A stretch of DNA of 64,000 nt from positions 62,001-126,000 of the forward strand of contig NZ_PENI01000028.1 of assembly GCF_003688995.1 (NCBI RefSeq). The letters are read 5' to 3'. This stretch comes from Streptomyces shenzhenensis (GTDB lineage Bacteria; Actinomycetota; Actinomycetes; Streptomycetales; Streptomycetaceae). Both the position numbers and the translations under genes were made by a program. The notes under the pieces are model-generated. The model saw nothing but the letters and a program-made list of their open reading frames with translations, was not told the origin of the DNA and made no database searches. Every line of letters begins with the position of its first letter. Within the stretch, counting starts at the first letter, position 1. Positions 41,695-49,760 of this stretch are shown here, piece by piece.

Positions 41695-42644
41695 GTGTCC
41701 CCCTCCGAGCGGGTGAGCCGGAGATAGCCGGCGGAGAACGCGCCGAGCAGGACCAGGAGCAGCACGCTGAGCGCGCAGGCCCCGCCGAAGTCGTTGTAGA
41801 GGAAGGCGTACTTGTAGATCAGGTACAGGACGGTGACCGTGGCGTTCTCCGGGCCGCCGCCCGTGATGACGAACGGCTCCGTGAACACCTGCATGGTGGC
41901 GATGATCTGAAGGAGCATCAGCATGAGGATGACGAACCGGGTCTGCGGGATCGTCACGTGCCGCACGCGCTGGAGGAGGTTCGCGCCGTCCAGTTCGGCC
42001 GCCTCGTACAGTTCGCCGGGGATGGACTGGAGCGCGGCCAGGTAGATCAGCACGGTGCCGCCCAGGTTGGCCCAGGTCGCCACGATCACCAGGGAGACCA
42101 GGGCGGTGTCGGCGCCGTTGGACCAGTCGGAGGTGGGCAGGTGCAGCGAGCGCAGCGCCTCGTTGGCGAGGCCGGCCCCCGGGTCGTAGAACCACTTCCA
42201 CAGCAGGGCGCTGACCACCGGCGGGATCATCACCGGCAGATAGACCACGACCCGGAAGAAGGCCCTGGCGTGCCGCAGTTCGTTGAGCACCAGGGCGAGG
42301 ACGAAGGGGATCGCGAAGCCGATGAGCAGGGCCAGCAGGGTGAAGGTGAGCGTGTTGCGCCAGGCCGCCGCGAACTCCGGGTCGTGCAGGACGCGGGTGA
42401 AGTTGGCGGTGCCGACCCACTCGGGCGGGGAGCCCGGTGTGTACTTCTGGAAGGCGATCACGACCGCGCGGATCGCCGGGTACCAGGAGAACAGGGCGAA
42501 GCAGACGAGGCCGCCGAGGAGGAATCCATAGGCCTGGAGCTGGTCACGCAGGCGGCGCCGCCCCCGGCCCCCTACCGGGGGCGGCGCCGGAACGGGGCGT
42601 ACGGCGATCGCCGGGGCCGTTCGCCGCGCTGCCGTCCTGGTCAT
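41691..42644 (-). CDS. Sugar ABC permease, MalF-like
   Basis: 317 residues. Six membrane segments starting at about 32-52 (QLQAYGFLLGGLVCFALFSW); EAA loop YEAAELDGANLLQRVRHVTI followed by PQTRFV; NTLTFTLLALLIGFAIPFVL is typical of CUT1. Starts 4 bases after the solute-binding gene stop and overlaps the next permease. Forms the heterodimeric channel of the alpha-glucan oligosaccharide importer. Confidence 0.88.
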   Translation of the reverse strand: MTRTAARRTAPAIAVRPVPAPPPVGGRGRRRLRDQLQAYGFLLGGLVCFALFSWYPAIRAVVIAFQKYTPGSPPEWVGTANFTRVLHDPEFAAAWRNTLTFTLLALLIGFAIPFVLALVLNELRHARAFFRVVVYLPVMIPPVVSALLWKWFYDPGAGLANEALRSLHLPTSDWSNGADTALVSLVIVATWANLGGTVLIYLAALQSIPGELYEAAELDGANLLQRVRHVTIPQTRFVILMLMLLQIIATMQVFTEPFVITGGGPENATVTVLYLIYKYAFLYNDFGGACALSVLLLVLLGAFSAGYLRLTRSEGDT

Positions 42645-42648
42645 CGCG

Positions 42649-44001
42649 TCAGCTCCGGGCCAGAATGCCGTCGATCTTGCCGGAGGCGTCCTTCAGGAGC
42701 TGGTCGATGTTCGCGTCCTTCTTGGTGAGGACGGCGGAGACGACCCCGTCGAGGACGGAGTAGATCTGCTGGGCGCCGGGCGGCTCGATCTTCATCCGGA
42801 GGTTCTGGTTGCCGTCGAGGAACGCCTGGTAGTTCTCCACGGGGACGTTGGCGTCGGCCTTCTTGGCCTCCTGGTCCTCGGCGTCGGCGGCGCCGGTGAA
42901 CAGGCGCGGCTCCGGCAGGCCGACCGGGGCGTCGTGCTTCCTGGCGCGGGAGTAGTCGCCGAGGAAGCCGGAGCCGGGGGTGAGGAACATGTGGTCGAGC
43001 CACTTGAGGCCGGCCCGGATCTGTTCGGGGGTGGCCTTCTTGTTGACCATGTAGCCGTCGCCGCCGATGAGTGTGGCCTTGCCGCCCGGCATCGGGGCGA
43101 GCGCCAGGTCCTTGTAGTCGCCGCCCTTCTCCTTGACCAGGATCGGGATGTTGTCGGGGGCGGCGAGGTACATGCCGAGCTTGCCTGAGCCCATCATCTG
43201 CTGCGCGTCGTTGATGATGAGGAGCTGTTTGCTGCCCATCGAATTGTCGGTCCAGCGCATGTCGTGCAGGTTCTGCAGGACGGCGCGGCCCTCAGGGGTG
43301 TCGACGGTGGCCTTCGTGCCGTCGGCGCTGACGACGTCGCCGCCCTGGGCGTACAGCTCGGCGGTGAAGTGCCAGCCGCCCTGGTTCTGGGCGCTGTAGT
43401 CGGCGTAGCCGACGGTGCCGCCGCCGAGCGCCGCGATCTTCTTGGCGTCGGCGCGGACCTCCTCCCAGGTCGTCGGCGGCTTGTCGGGGTCGAGACCCGC
43501 CCTCTCGAAGAGCGTGCGGTTGTAGATCAGGCCCATCGAGTAGCCGGTGCGCGGGATGCCGTAGATCCTCCCGTCGACGGTGTAGATGTCGCGCAGCTGC
43601 TGCTGGATGGTCCCGTAGCTCTTCAGCTCCTTGACGTACGGGGTGAGGTCGGCGGCCTGGCCGATGCCCACGACGTGCCTGACGTCGGTGAAGTAGGTGT
43701 AGAAGACGTCCTCCATCTGGCCGCCGGCCAGCTTGGCGTCGAACGTCTTCGGGTCCTGGCAGGGGAAGGCGTCGTGCGCGACGACGTCGATGTCCGGGTT
43801 CTGCTTCTCGAAGGAGGCGATGTCCTCCTCGAAGAACTTCCGGTCGACCTTGGCGCTCCTGGGCGGCTCGCAGTTGACGGTGATGCGGGTCTTGCCGCCG
43901 GCCGACTCGTCGTCGGACGACCCGCAGGCCGCGGCGGCGAGGGCAAGGGAGGAACAGACGCCGATCGCGACAAACGTGCGGCGGAAGCCGGTGCTTGACA
44001 T
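42649..44001 (-). CDS. Sugar ABC solute-binding lipoprotein
   Basis: 450 residues from ATG 44001 (AGAGGGG ribosome site 7 bases upstream; 19 further in-frame codons have none). Signal with lipobox LAAAAC at about residue 25. Family 1 solute-binding fold: FEEDIASFEKQNPDIDVVAH, then GYSMGLIYNRTLFERAGLDP. It captures oligosaccharides at the membrane. First gene of the transport unit; a CGCAAG half-site at 44064-44069, like those near the LacI gene, lies in its promoter region. Confidence 0.88.
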   Translation of the reverse strand: MSSTGFRRTFVAIGVCSSLALAAAACGSSDDESAGGKTRITVNCEPPRSAKVDRKFFEEDIASFEKQNPDIDVVAHDAFPCQDPKTFDAKLAGGQMEDVFYTYFTDVRHVVGIGQAADLTPYVKELKSYGTIQQQLRDIYTVDGRIYGIPRTGYSMGLIYNRTLFERAGLDPDKPPTTWEEVRADAKKIAALGGGTVGYADYSAQNQGGWHFTAELYAQGGDVVSADGTKATVDTPEGRAVLQNLHDMRWTDNSMGSKQLLIINDAQQMMGSGKLGMYLAAPDNIPILVKEKGGDYKDLALAPMPGGKATLIGGDGYMVNKKATPEQIRAGLKWLDHMFLTPGSGFLGDYSRARKHDAPVGLPEPRLFTGAADAEDQEAKKADANVPVENYQAFLDGNQNLRMKIEPPGAQQIYSVLDGVVSAVLTKKDANIDQLLKDASGKIDGILARS

Positions 44002-44120
44002 CGGTGGACCCCTCTGGACAGGAGCTGTGGGCGCCGCACACTCAAGCACCGGCGCCATTCATCCGCAAGATGTCGCGCAGAATCTGTAATTATTCGACAG
44101 CGGGTGGGATCTACTGGATC

Positions 44121-45119
44121 TCAGCCACGCGGTGCTTGCGCGGTGGAGCCGCGGACCACCAGTTCCGGCTCGAAGAGCAGCTCGTCGGGCGGTACGGAGG
44201 TGCCGCCGATCTGCGCGTTGAGCAGCTCGACCGCGGCCCTGCCCATCGACTCGATGGGCTGGCGGACCGTGGTGAGCGGCGGTTCCGTGCAGTTCATCAG
44301 CGCGGAGTCGTCGTAGCCCACGACGGAGATCTGCGCGGGCACGTCGAGTCCTTTGCGTCGGGCGGCCCGTACGACGCCCAGCGCGAGCGGGTCGCTGGCG
44401 CAGATGAAGCCGGTGACCCCGCGGTCGATCAGCTTGGCGCCGGCCGCGTGCCCGCCCTCGATGGAGAAGATCGCCCGGGAAACGCGGTCGTCGGGCAGCT
44501 CGCCCGCGACGGCGCGGGCCGCCGCCAGCTTCCGCGCCGACGGCACATGGTCGCCGGGGCCGAGCACCAGCCCGATCCGCTCGTGTCCGAGGGAGGCCAG
44601 ATGCCGCCAGGCCTGCTCGACGGCGACCGCGTCGTCGCACGACACCCCGGGGAAACCGAGGTCCTCGATGGCCGCGTTGACGAGCACCACCGGGATGTTG
44701 CGGTCGGCGAGCTGCCGGTAGTGGTCGTGCGGCGCGTCCGCCTGGGCGTACAGACCGCCGGCGAACACGACGCCGGAGACCTGCTGTTGCAGCAGCAGCT
44801 CCACATAGTCCGCCTCGGAGACCCCGCCCTTGGTCTGGGTGCACAGCACCGGGGTGAGCCCGAGCTGGGCCAGCGCGCCCCCGATGGCCTCGGCGAACGC
44901 CGGGAAGATGGGGTTCTGCAGTTCGGGCAGGACCAGGCCCACGAGCCGGGCGCGTTCGCCGCGCAGCTGGGTGGGCCGCTCGTAGCCGAGCACGTCGAGG
45001 GCGGACAGCACCGCCTGCCGGGTGGCCTCGGAGACTCCGGGCTTGCTGTTGAGCACCCGGCTGACCGTGGCCTCGCTGACCCCGACCTTCTTGGCCACTT
45101 CCGCAAGTCGTCGCGTCAT
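44121..45119 (-). CDS. LacI-family repressor of the alpha-glucan locus
   Basis: 332 residues from ATG 45119. HTH at about 4-24 (LAEVAKKVGVSEATVSRVL) followed by the hinge (VLGYERPTQLRGER) and a periplasmic-binding-like sugar domain to the end. Directly upstream of, and on the same strand as, the transporter and hydrolase genes. A 13-bp palindrome GCAAGCTGCTTGC sits 24 bases before its start, suggesting self-repression and release by an imported sugar. Confidence 0.9.
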   Translation of the reverse strand: MTRRLAEVAKKVGVSEATVSRVLNSKPGVSEATRQAVLSALDVLGYERPTQLRGERARLVGLVLPELQNPIFPAFAEAIGGALAQLGLTPVLCTQTKGGVSEADYVELLLQQQVSGVVFAGGLYAQADAPHDHYRQLADRNIPVVLVNAAIEDLGFPGVSCDDAVAVEQAWRHLASLGHERIGLVLGPGDHVPSARKLAAARAVAGELPDDRVSRAIFSIEGGHAAGAKLIDRGVTGFICASDPLALGVVRAARRKGLDVPAQISVVGYDDSALMNCTEPPLTTVRQPIESMGRAAVELLNAQIGGTSVPPDELLFEPELVVRGSTAQAPRG

Positions 45120-45143
45120 GGCCGCAAGGGTAGCGCAAGTTAT

Positions 45144-45156
45144 GCAAGCTGCTTGC
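45144..45156. promoter_or_regulatory. LacI-type operator
   Basis: Perfect 13-base palindrome GCAAGCTGCTTGC, centre at 45150, 24 bases before the LacI start. CGCAAG half-sites also occur at 45123-45128, 45134-45139 and 44064-44069 (before the solute-binding gene). Confidence 0.6.
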
Positions 45157-45194
45157 GTAAACGGGGGGCCGGTGGCTGCCCGGGGCGGTGCGGC

Positions 45195-45770
45195 GGAACG
45201 CGGCTCGTGGTGTGCCGCTGGTGCGGGTCGTCGCCACGGACCGAACGGAAGCACGGCAGACCCACCCGCCCGGCGAAAGCCCGCGGCCGGGTCGCGGTCT
45301 CCCCGGACCCGGCCCGTCCAGCCGGATCCCGCGGGCGCAGCCGGAGCGGGCATGGGCGGAGGGTGCGGCCGGGACGCAGCTCGTGACGTGCCGCTGGTGC
45401 GGGTCGTCGCCACGGGCTGGGCAGGACCCACGGCGGACCCGCCCGGCCGGTGAACGCCCGCGGCCGGGTCACGGTCTCCCCGGACCCGGCCCGTCCAGCC
45501 GGATCCCGCGGGCGCGGCCGGAGCGGGCGCGGGCGGAGGGTGCGGCCGGGACGCGGCTCGTGGTGTGCCGCTGGTGCCGGTCGTCGCCACGGACCGAACG
45601 GAAGCACGGCAGACCCGGCCCGTCCGGCCGGATCCCGCGGGCGCAGCCGGAGCGGGCACGGGCGGAGGGTGCGGCGGGACGCGGCTCGTGGTGTGCCGCT
45701 GGTGCAGGTCGTCGTCACGGGCTGGGCGGGACCCACGGCGGACCCGCCCGGCGCCGTCGGCGACCTGAAC
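45195..45770. repeat. Higher-order direct repeat array
   Basis: Four tandem units, each opening with (G)GGACGCGGCTCGTGGTG or close variants, at 45195, 45371, 45548 and 45676; steps are 176, 177 and 128 bases. Units 1 and 3 share a CCGAACGGAAGCACGGCAGA block, units 2 and 4 a GGGCTGGGC(A/G)GGACCCACG block, so the true unit is a pair of about 350 bases. Unit 3 lacks 47-48 bases between GACCC direct repeats; unit 4 is cut short. Frames are open by GC bias only. No gene is supported. Confidence 0.85.
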
Positions 45771-45785
45771 GCCGGCGGTGCCGGG

Positions 45786-46457
45786 TCAGGGCTCCGGGGT
45801 GGGTACGACGGTCAGATGGGTGGCCGCGCCACGGGTGCGGCGCGGGCGGCGCGCGGTGCCCCCCGGGCGGCGGGTGTCGCGCAGGACGAGCGTGAGACGG
45901 GTGTAGCCGAGTTCCCGGAGGGTCTTCGGGGTGTCGTCCACGATCCGGCAGTCGGTGGCGCCCCAGCGCGGGTCCGGGTGCAGCAGCGGGCGGACGGCGC
46001 CGTCGTGCTCGGCGGCGCCCTCACCGACCGCGCGGATCCAGTGCGGCAGGCCCTGCCGGAAGGCGGCCTCCATGATCGGGTCCTGGGCGATCTCCCGGCG
46101 GATCGCCTGGAGTCCGTGGTCGTGCGCGTGCCGGTCAAGGGCGCGCTTGAACTGGGCCAGCATCGGCAGGCCCCAGCTCGACTCGTGCTCCCCGAGGACC
46201 GTGGCCGCGTCGGGGTGGAACAGGACGAACCGGAGGAAGTTGTCACCGGGCATGGCCGTGGGATGCGGGCCGATCCCCCGGAAGAGCGCCGCGAACGCGC
46301 CGTTGGCGAGGACCACGTCCCAGCGGTGGTCGACGACGAGGGACGGGAACGGGACCGATTCCAGGAGCGTGGCGTAGTCCCGGAGGTACGCCTGGGCCTC
46401 GCGGCCCTCGGGGACCGGCCGCGGCGCCGGCCGCTGCCCACCTGCCTGATGTGCCAT
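45786..46457 (-). CDS. Stand-alone MmyB-type ligand-binding domain protein
   Basis: 223 residues; AGAGGGG precedes ATG 46457. The sequence FPSLVVDHRWDVVLANGAFA, then LLHPDPRWGATD and the C-terminal LGYTRLTLVLRDTRRPG follow the PAS-like MmyB ligand-binding domain, which in Streptomyces regulators sits behind an N-terminal XRE helix-turn-helix. Here there is no HTH: the domain begins within 30 residues of the start. The C-terminus adds an Arg-rich tail. It may sense a fatty-acid-like ligand and act through another DNA-binding protein, possibly the divergent XRE regulator. Confidence 0.75.
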   Translation of the reverse strand: MAHQAGGQRPAPRPVPEGREAQAYLRDYATLLESVPFPSLVVDHRWDVVLANGAFAALFRGIGPHPTAMPGDNFLRFVLFHPDAATVLGEHESSWGLPMLAQFKRALDRHAHDHGLQAIRREIAQDPIMEAAFRQGLPHWIRAVGEGAAEHDGAVRPLLHPDPRWGATDCRIVDDTPKTLRELGYTRLTLVLRDTRRPGGTARRPRRTRGAATHLTVVPTPEP

Positions 46458-46528
46458 CGGGAGGTCACCCCTCTTGCCTATGCGGCCTTCACGCGGCGAT
46501 GTGATCCTGCTGCCCAGACGACAGCCAT

Positions 46529-46585
46529 GTCAACTATCGTGGCATTTCATGCCCGTTGACGGCTGAAATTGGCCACAATTGTGGC
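46529..46585. promoter_or_regulatory. Operator cluster between MmyB-domain and XRE genes
   Basis: GTCAAC (46529-46534) and GTTGAC (46555-46560) form an inverted repeat; GCCACAATTGTGGC at 46572-46585 is a perfect 14-bp palindrome, and its half GTGGC recurs at 46539-46543. The cluster lies 70-160 bases from both divergent starts. Confidence 0.6.
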
Positions 46586-46689
46586 GAGACCTGGCTGCGG
46601 GTTCGCGGCACGGGCTACTCTCCGGGAAGTTCACGGCAATCTCTGGTGGCAGGGCACTGAATCCCTTGAGAGACGTAGGAGTTCTGTCG

Positions 46690-47346
46690 GTGACGGATGG
46701 CTACGAGGATCCGGGCGCCGCGGCGACCGCCCAGCTGCCGGCCGTCGTCGCCCGCGTCACCGCGCTCGCCGACCGGCTCGGCGTGCCGCACCTCGAAATC
46801 TTCGACGTCGGGCGGCTCTCCGTCGCCTGCGGCGTCCCCGAGCCCGTCGTCAGGGTCCTGCTGAGCGGCCGGCCCGCGGGCGAACCCGATGTGCAGTCCC
46901 GCTTCCTGCAACGCCTCGACCTGTTGCGCCGCACCCGGCTCAAGCCCACCGGACGCAAGTACACCCAGCAGGAGATCGCGGACGGCGCGGGCATGTCCCG
47001 GCAGCAGGCCGGCGCCCTCATCAACGGCGACCGGCGGCCCACCATGGAGCACTGCGACGCCCTGCAGCGCTTCTTCCGGGTGCACGCCGGATTCCTCACC
47101 GCGGAGGACCCCGAGGCCGTCGCGGGAGCGCTCCAGCGCACCGAGCAGGAGCTGCTGCAGAAGCTCGCCGACCGCGAGCGGGAAGCCGCCGCGGTCGCCG
47201 CGGACCCGTTGGAACGGCTGCTGCAGGACCATGGCGTGCGGGGCATCGCCTGGCGCGCCGCGCAGCTGCCCACCGACCAGCACCGGGACAAGGTCGCCGA
47301 GTGGCTGGACATGCTCCTGGAGAGCGTCAAGCGGCCCGAGTCGTGA
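46690..47346 (+). CDS. XRE-family helix-turn-helix regulator
   Basis: 218 residues from GTG 46690, with GTAGGAG 8 bases upstream; an in-frame ATG at 46579 would add 37 non-conserved residues. The HTH is at about 90-125 (RKYTQQEIADGAGMSRQQAG, then NGDRRPTMEH). The C-terminal 90 residues are helical, with a coiled part TEQELLQKLADREREAAAVA. It pairs with the metallopeptidase-like gene that follows. In many bacteria such pairs (ImmR/ImmA) use the peptidase to cleave and inactivate the regulator. Confidence 0.82.
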   Translation: MTDGYEDPGAAATAQLPAVVARVTALADRLGVPHLEIFDVGRLSVACGVPEPVVRVLLSGRPAGEPDVQSRFLQRLDLLRRTRLKPTGRKYTQQEIADGAGMSRQQAGALINGDRRPTMEHCDALQRFFRVHAGFLTAEDPEAVAGALQRTEQELLQKLADREREAAAVAADPLERLLQDHGVRGIAWRAAQLPTDQHRDKVAEWLDMLLESVKRPES

Positions 47347-47360
47347 ACCGGGGGAGGAAC

Positions 47361-47927
47361 GTGGGCATCGGCAAGGACATGCGGCGGTTGTGCGGGGCGC
47401 TGCTCGGAGAACTGACACTGCCCACGCCTGCCCGCCCGCGGGAACTTTACACCGCGCTGTGCGACGCGATGAGCCGCCGCCGCGGCCGTCCCGTCCACTT
47501 CCGTACGGCCGTCTTCCCGACCGGCACGGCCAGCGGGCTGTGGCTGGACATGACGGACCAGGACCTCATCGTGATCGAGGAACGCACCGCGCCCGACCAC
47601 CAGTTGGTGATACTGGGCCATGAGCTGTGGCATATGAAGGCCGGGCACCGCGGCCACCCCGTCGACGGTGTGCCCGTGGCCGCGCGGCTGCTCGGCGAGG
47701 GCCTCGGCGACGCCGACCGGGCCGCCCTCCAGGCGGCGGTGCACCGGGTCGCCGCGCGCACCCGCTTCGACCTCCACGACGAGCGCGAGGCCGAGGCATT
47801 CGGCCTTCTCCTCGCCAGCAAGTGCCGTACGTGGCTGGCCGGTTCCGCCCTGCGCGGCCCCGTGCAACGGGACCACCTGGCGGGCCGGATCGAGGCGTCC
47901 CTGGGCTACCGCGGCCCCCAGGGCTGA
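47361..47927 (+). CDS. ImmA/IrrE-like HExxH metallopeptidase
   Basis: 188 residues from GTG 47361; a GTG at 47343 overlapping the previous stop is also possible because the ribosome site GGGGGAGG at 47350-47357 is close to 47361. The zinc motif HELWH (H87, E88, H91) sits in LVILGHELWHMKAGH, and EREAEAFGLLLASK carries the distal Glu typical of the fold. N-terminal part: a helix pair with CGALLGELTLPTPARPREL. As partner of the XRE gene upstream it may cleave that regulator; a toxin-like role in an XRE/COG2856-type pair is the alternative. Confidence 0.8.
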   Translation: MGIGKDMRRLCGALLGELTLPTPARPRELYTALCDAMSRRRGRPVHFRTAVFPTGTASGLWLDMTDQDLIVIEERTAPDHQLVILGHELWHMKAGHRGHPVDGVPVAARLLGEGLGDADRAALQAAVHRVAARTRFDLHDEREAEAFGLLLASKCRTWLAGSALRGPVQRDHLAGRIEASLGYRGPQG

Positions 47928-47967
47928 CCGCCGCGCCGGCCCGCCCGCAGCGGGTCTCACCGAGGTT

Positions 47968-47985
47968 CCCGCTCGGCCGAGCGGG
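47968..47985. promoter_or_regulatory. Perfect 18-bp palindrome
   Basis: CCCGCTCGGCCGAGCGGG lies 41 bases after the metallopeptidase stop and about 130 bases before the next gene. With no loop it suits a protein-binding site better than a terminator, but either is possible. Confidence 0.4.
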
Positions 47986-48112
47986 CGACAACAGGTGCGG
48001 ACGGGCGGCGTTGTCAGTGCCGGGCGGCAAGCTGGAGGGGCGCCGCCTTCACGCGCGGCGTACGCGCCGTCCCGGCGCGTGACCGCAGAGCCGACCCGGG
48101 GAGAGCCGACCG

Positions 48113-48340
48113 ATGCCCACCGCCGTTCTGACCGACCGCGAGCGCACCGCCGTACAGGCCTATCTGCGACTGCTCCAGACGGTGCGCGCGGCCTTCGACG
48201 GCCCACCGGACGGCGGTGGGCCGGTCCTGGTCCCTCCCCTTGTGCTCGCCGAGGCGGAACAGGCGATGGCGGACGCGGGGCTCGTGGGCAACGAGGACGC
48301 CTTCTTCCGGCTGCTGCACACCTGGTGCCCGCGGCCCTGA
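48113..48340 (+). CDS. Small hypothetical protein
   Basis: 75 residues. GGGGAGAG lies about 8 bases before ATG 48113. The protein is helical: LTDRERTAVQAYLRLLQTVR, a short Pro/Gly loop, then LAEAEQAMADAGLVGNED and a final FFRLLHTWC helix. I recognise no family. It stands between the metallopeptidase and the ATP-grasp gene with gaps of 185 and 212 bases, so it is probably its own transcript. Codon use is normal for the genome. Confidence 0.6.
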   Translation: MPTAVLTDRERTAVQAYLRLLQTVRAAFDGPPDGGGPVLVPPLVLAEAEQAMADAGLVGNEDAFFRLLHTWCPRP

Positions 48341-48552
48341 CGGGCGGCGGAGCCCGGGGAGCGCAAGAACCGACACCCGGCATCAGGCAATCCGTAACAC
48401 GCACGTTGCAGAGGGGCCTCCGGGAAGCCGTATGATCGCCCCAACACCACCGCCACGATCTCCTTTCCCAGAGCGGTTCGGTGTCCCTCCGACCACCTTG
48501 CCCGGGCACGGGCCGCTGAGCCCTGCCCGGAAACCCCCGAAAGGCGGCCTGC

Positions 48553-49692
48553 ATGCTCTCTCGCGTACGCGTCTGGCTCAACCGCACGTACGCGGAGAAC
48601 GTGTTCTTCATGGATCAGCTGCGCAGAAATCCGAGCGACCGCGCGGTCGAGATCCATGCCACCCACGGGGACGCCGACTCACCCGTGCTGGCCGCCGCCG
48701 ACACCGCCGATCTCGAACCGGAGGGCCTGTCCCCGGCCGCGTACGTCGAGTACGCGCTGGACCAGTGCGCACGGCGCGGCATCGATGTGTTCGTGCCCCG
48801 GCTGCACCAGGGGGCGATCGTGGCGCACCGCGCCGAGTTCGAGGCGGCCGGTACGGCGCTGCTGGCGCCTACGCCGCAGGCGATCGCCGTCTTCGAGGAC
48901 AAGGTGACCGCGTACGAGGCGGTCCACTCGGTGGGGGTGCCGGTGCCGCCGTTCCGGCGGGTCCGGACGGCCGACGAACTCATCGCGGCCGTCGAGGAGT
49001 TGGAGGCGGGTGGGCACAAGGCGTGCTTCAAGCCGGCCAGCGGCGCCGGTGGGGTGGGCTTCCGCGTGATCACCCGCAGCCCGTTCTCGCTGCTGCATCT
49101 CGGCGGGTTCCCGGGGCCCTATGTCCAGCTGGACCTGGTCGTTTCGGCGCTCCGCCGGGCCGACCAACCGGTGGACTGGCTGGTGATGCCGCGCCTGGAG
49201 CAGCCGGAGGTGTCCGTGGACTGCCTGACCGGTCCGGACAACCGGGTCCGGCTGGCCGTCGGGCGCACCAAGAACGGCCGCCGCCGCGGGTTCACGCTCC
49301 ACGAGCAGTGGCTGGAGCCGGCCCGGCTGATCGCCGAGGGCTTCGGGCTGCACCATCTGTCCAACATCCAGTTCCGGATGTACGGCGACCGGCCGGTGCT
49401 GCTCGACGTCAACACGCGTCCCGCCGGGGGGCTGTACCAGCTGTCCCTGTGCGGGATCAACGCCCCCTGGGCTGCGGTGCAGTTGGCGCTCGGGGAGGAC
49501 CCGGGTGAGATCGTGCCGCCGTTCCTGGGGCAGGACTACACGGTGGTGTCGGGGCCGCGGCCCGTACGGGCTGCCTTGCCGGCGGCTCAGCAGCGGGCTG
49601 AGGTGGCCGAGCCGGCGTTGCCTCCCGCGCCCGCGCCCGCGCCTGCGCCTGCGGCGCCTGTGGAGAGCGCGGGTCAGGCTCTGCGCCTTTAG
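48553..49692 (+). CDS. ATP-grasp domain protein
   Basis: 379 residues. Residues 1-100 form a Rossmann-like pre-ATP domain (VRVWLNRTYAENVFFMDQLR); the ATP-grasp core follows (FEDKVTAYEAVHSVGVPVPP near 115-135, ACFKPASGAGGVGFRVI with the ATP Lys, and the metal-binding NIQFRMYGDRPVLLDVNTRP near 278-297). It should ligate a carboxylate to an amine or thiol through an acyl phosphate; partner unknown. The last 45 residues are disordered with an APAPAPAPA tract. Its 3' end runs into a cluster of hairpin repeats. Confidence 0.82.
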   Translation: MLSRVRVWLNRTYAENVFFMDQLRRNPSDRAVEIHATHGDADSPVLAAADTADLEPEGLSPAAYVEYALDQCARRGIDVFVPRLHQGAIVAHRAEFEAAGTALLAPTPQAIAVFEDKVTAYEAVHSVGVPVPPFRRVRTADELIAAVEELEAGGHKACFKPASGAGGVGFRVITRSPFSLLHLGGFPGPYVQLDLVVSALRRADQPVDWLVMPRLEQPEVSVDCLTGPDNRVRLAVGRTKNGRRRGFTLHEQWLEPARLIAEGFGLHHLSNIQFRMYGDRPVLLDVNTRPAGGLYQLSLCGINAPWAAVQLALGEDPGEIVPPFLGQDYTVVSGPRPVRAALPAAQQRAEVAEPALPPAPAPAPAPAAPVESAGQALRL

Positions 49693-49760
49693 CTCCGCTG
49701 GGTGGGCGGTGGCGTCCGTGGCTGGGTCATCAGCTTCGTCGGCGCCTGCGGCAGCATGTG

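Noticed and set aside
45140..45736. Long open frames through the 45.2-45.8 kb repeats
   Set aside because: Arg/Pro/Ala-rich repeat translations on both strands without start signals; openness follows from GC bias.
45195..45770. CRISPR array
   Set aside because: The repeats are 128-177 bases and contiguous, with no unique spacers and no cas genes.
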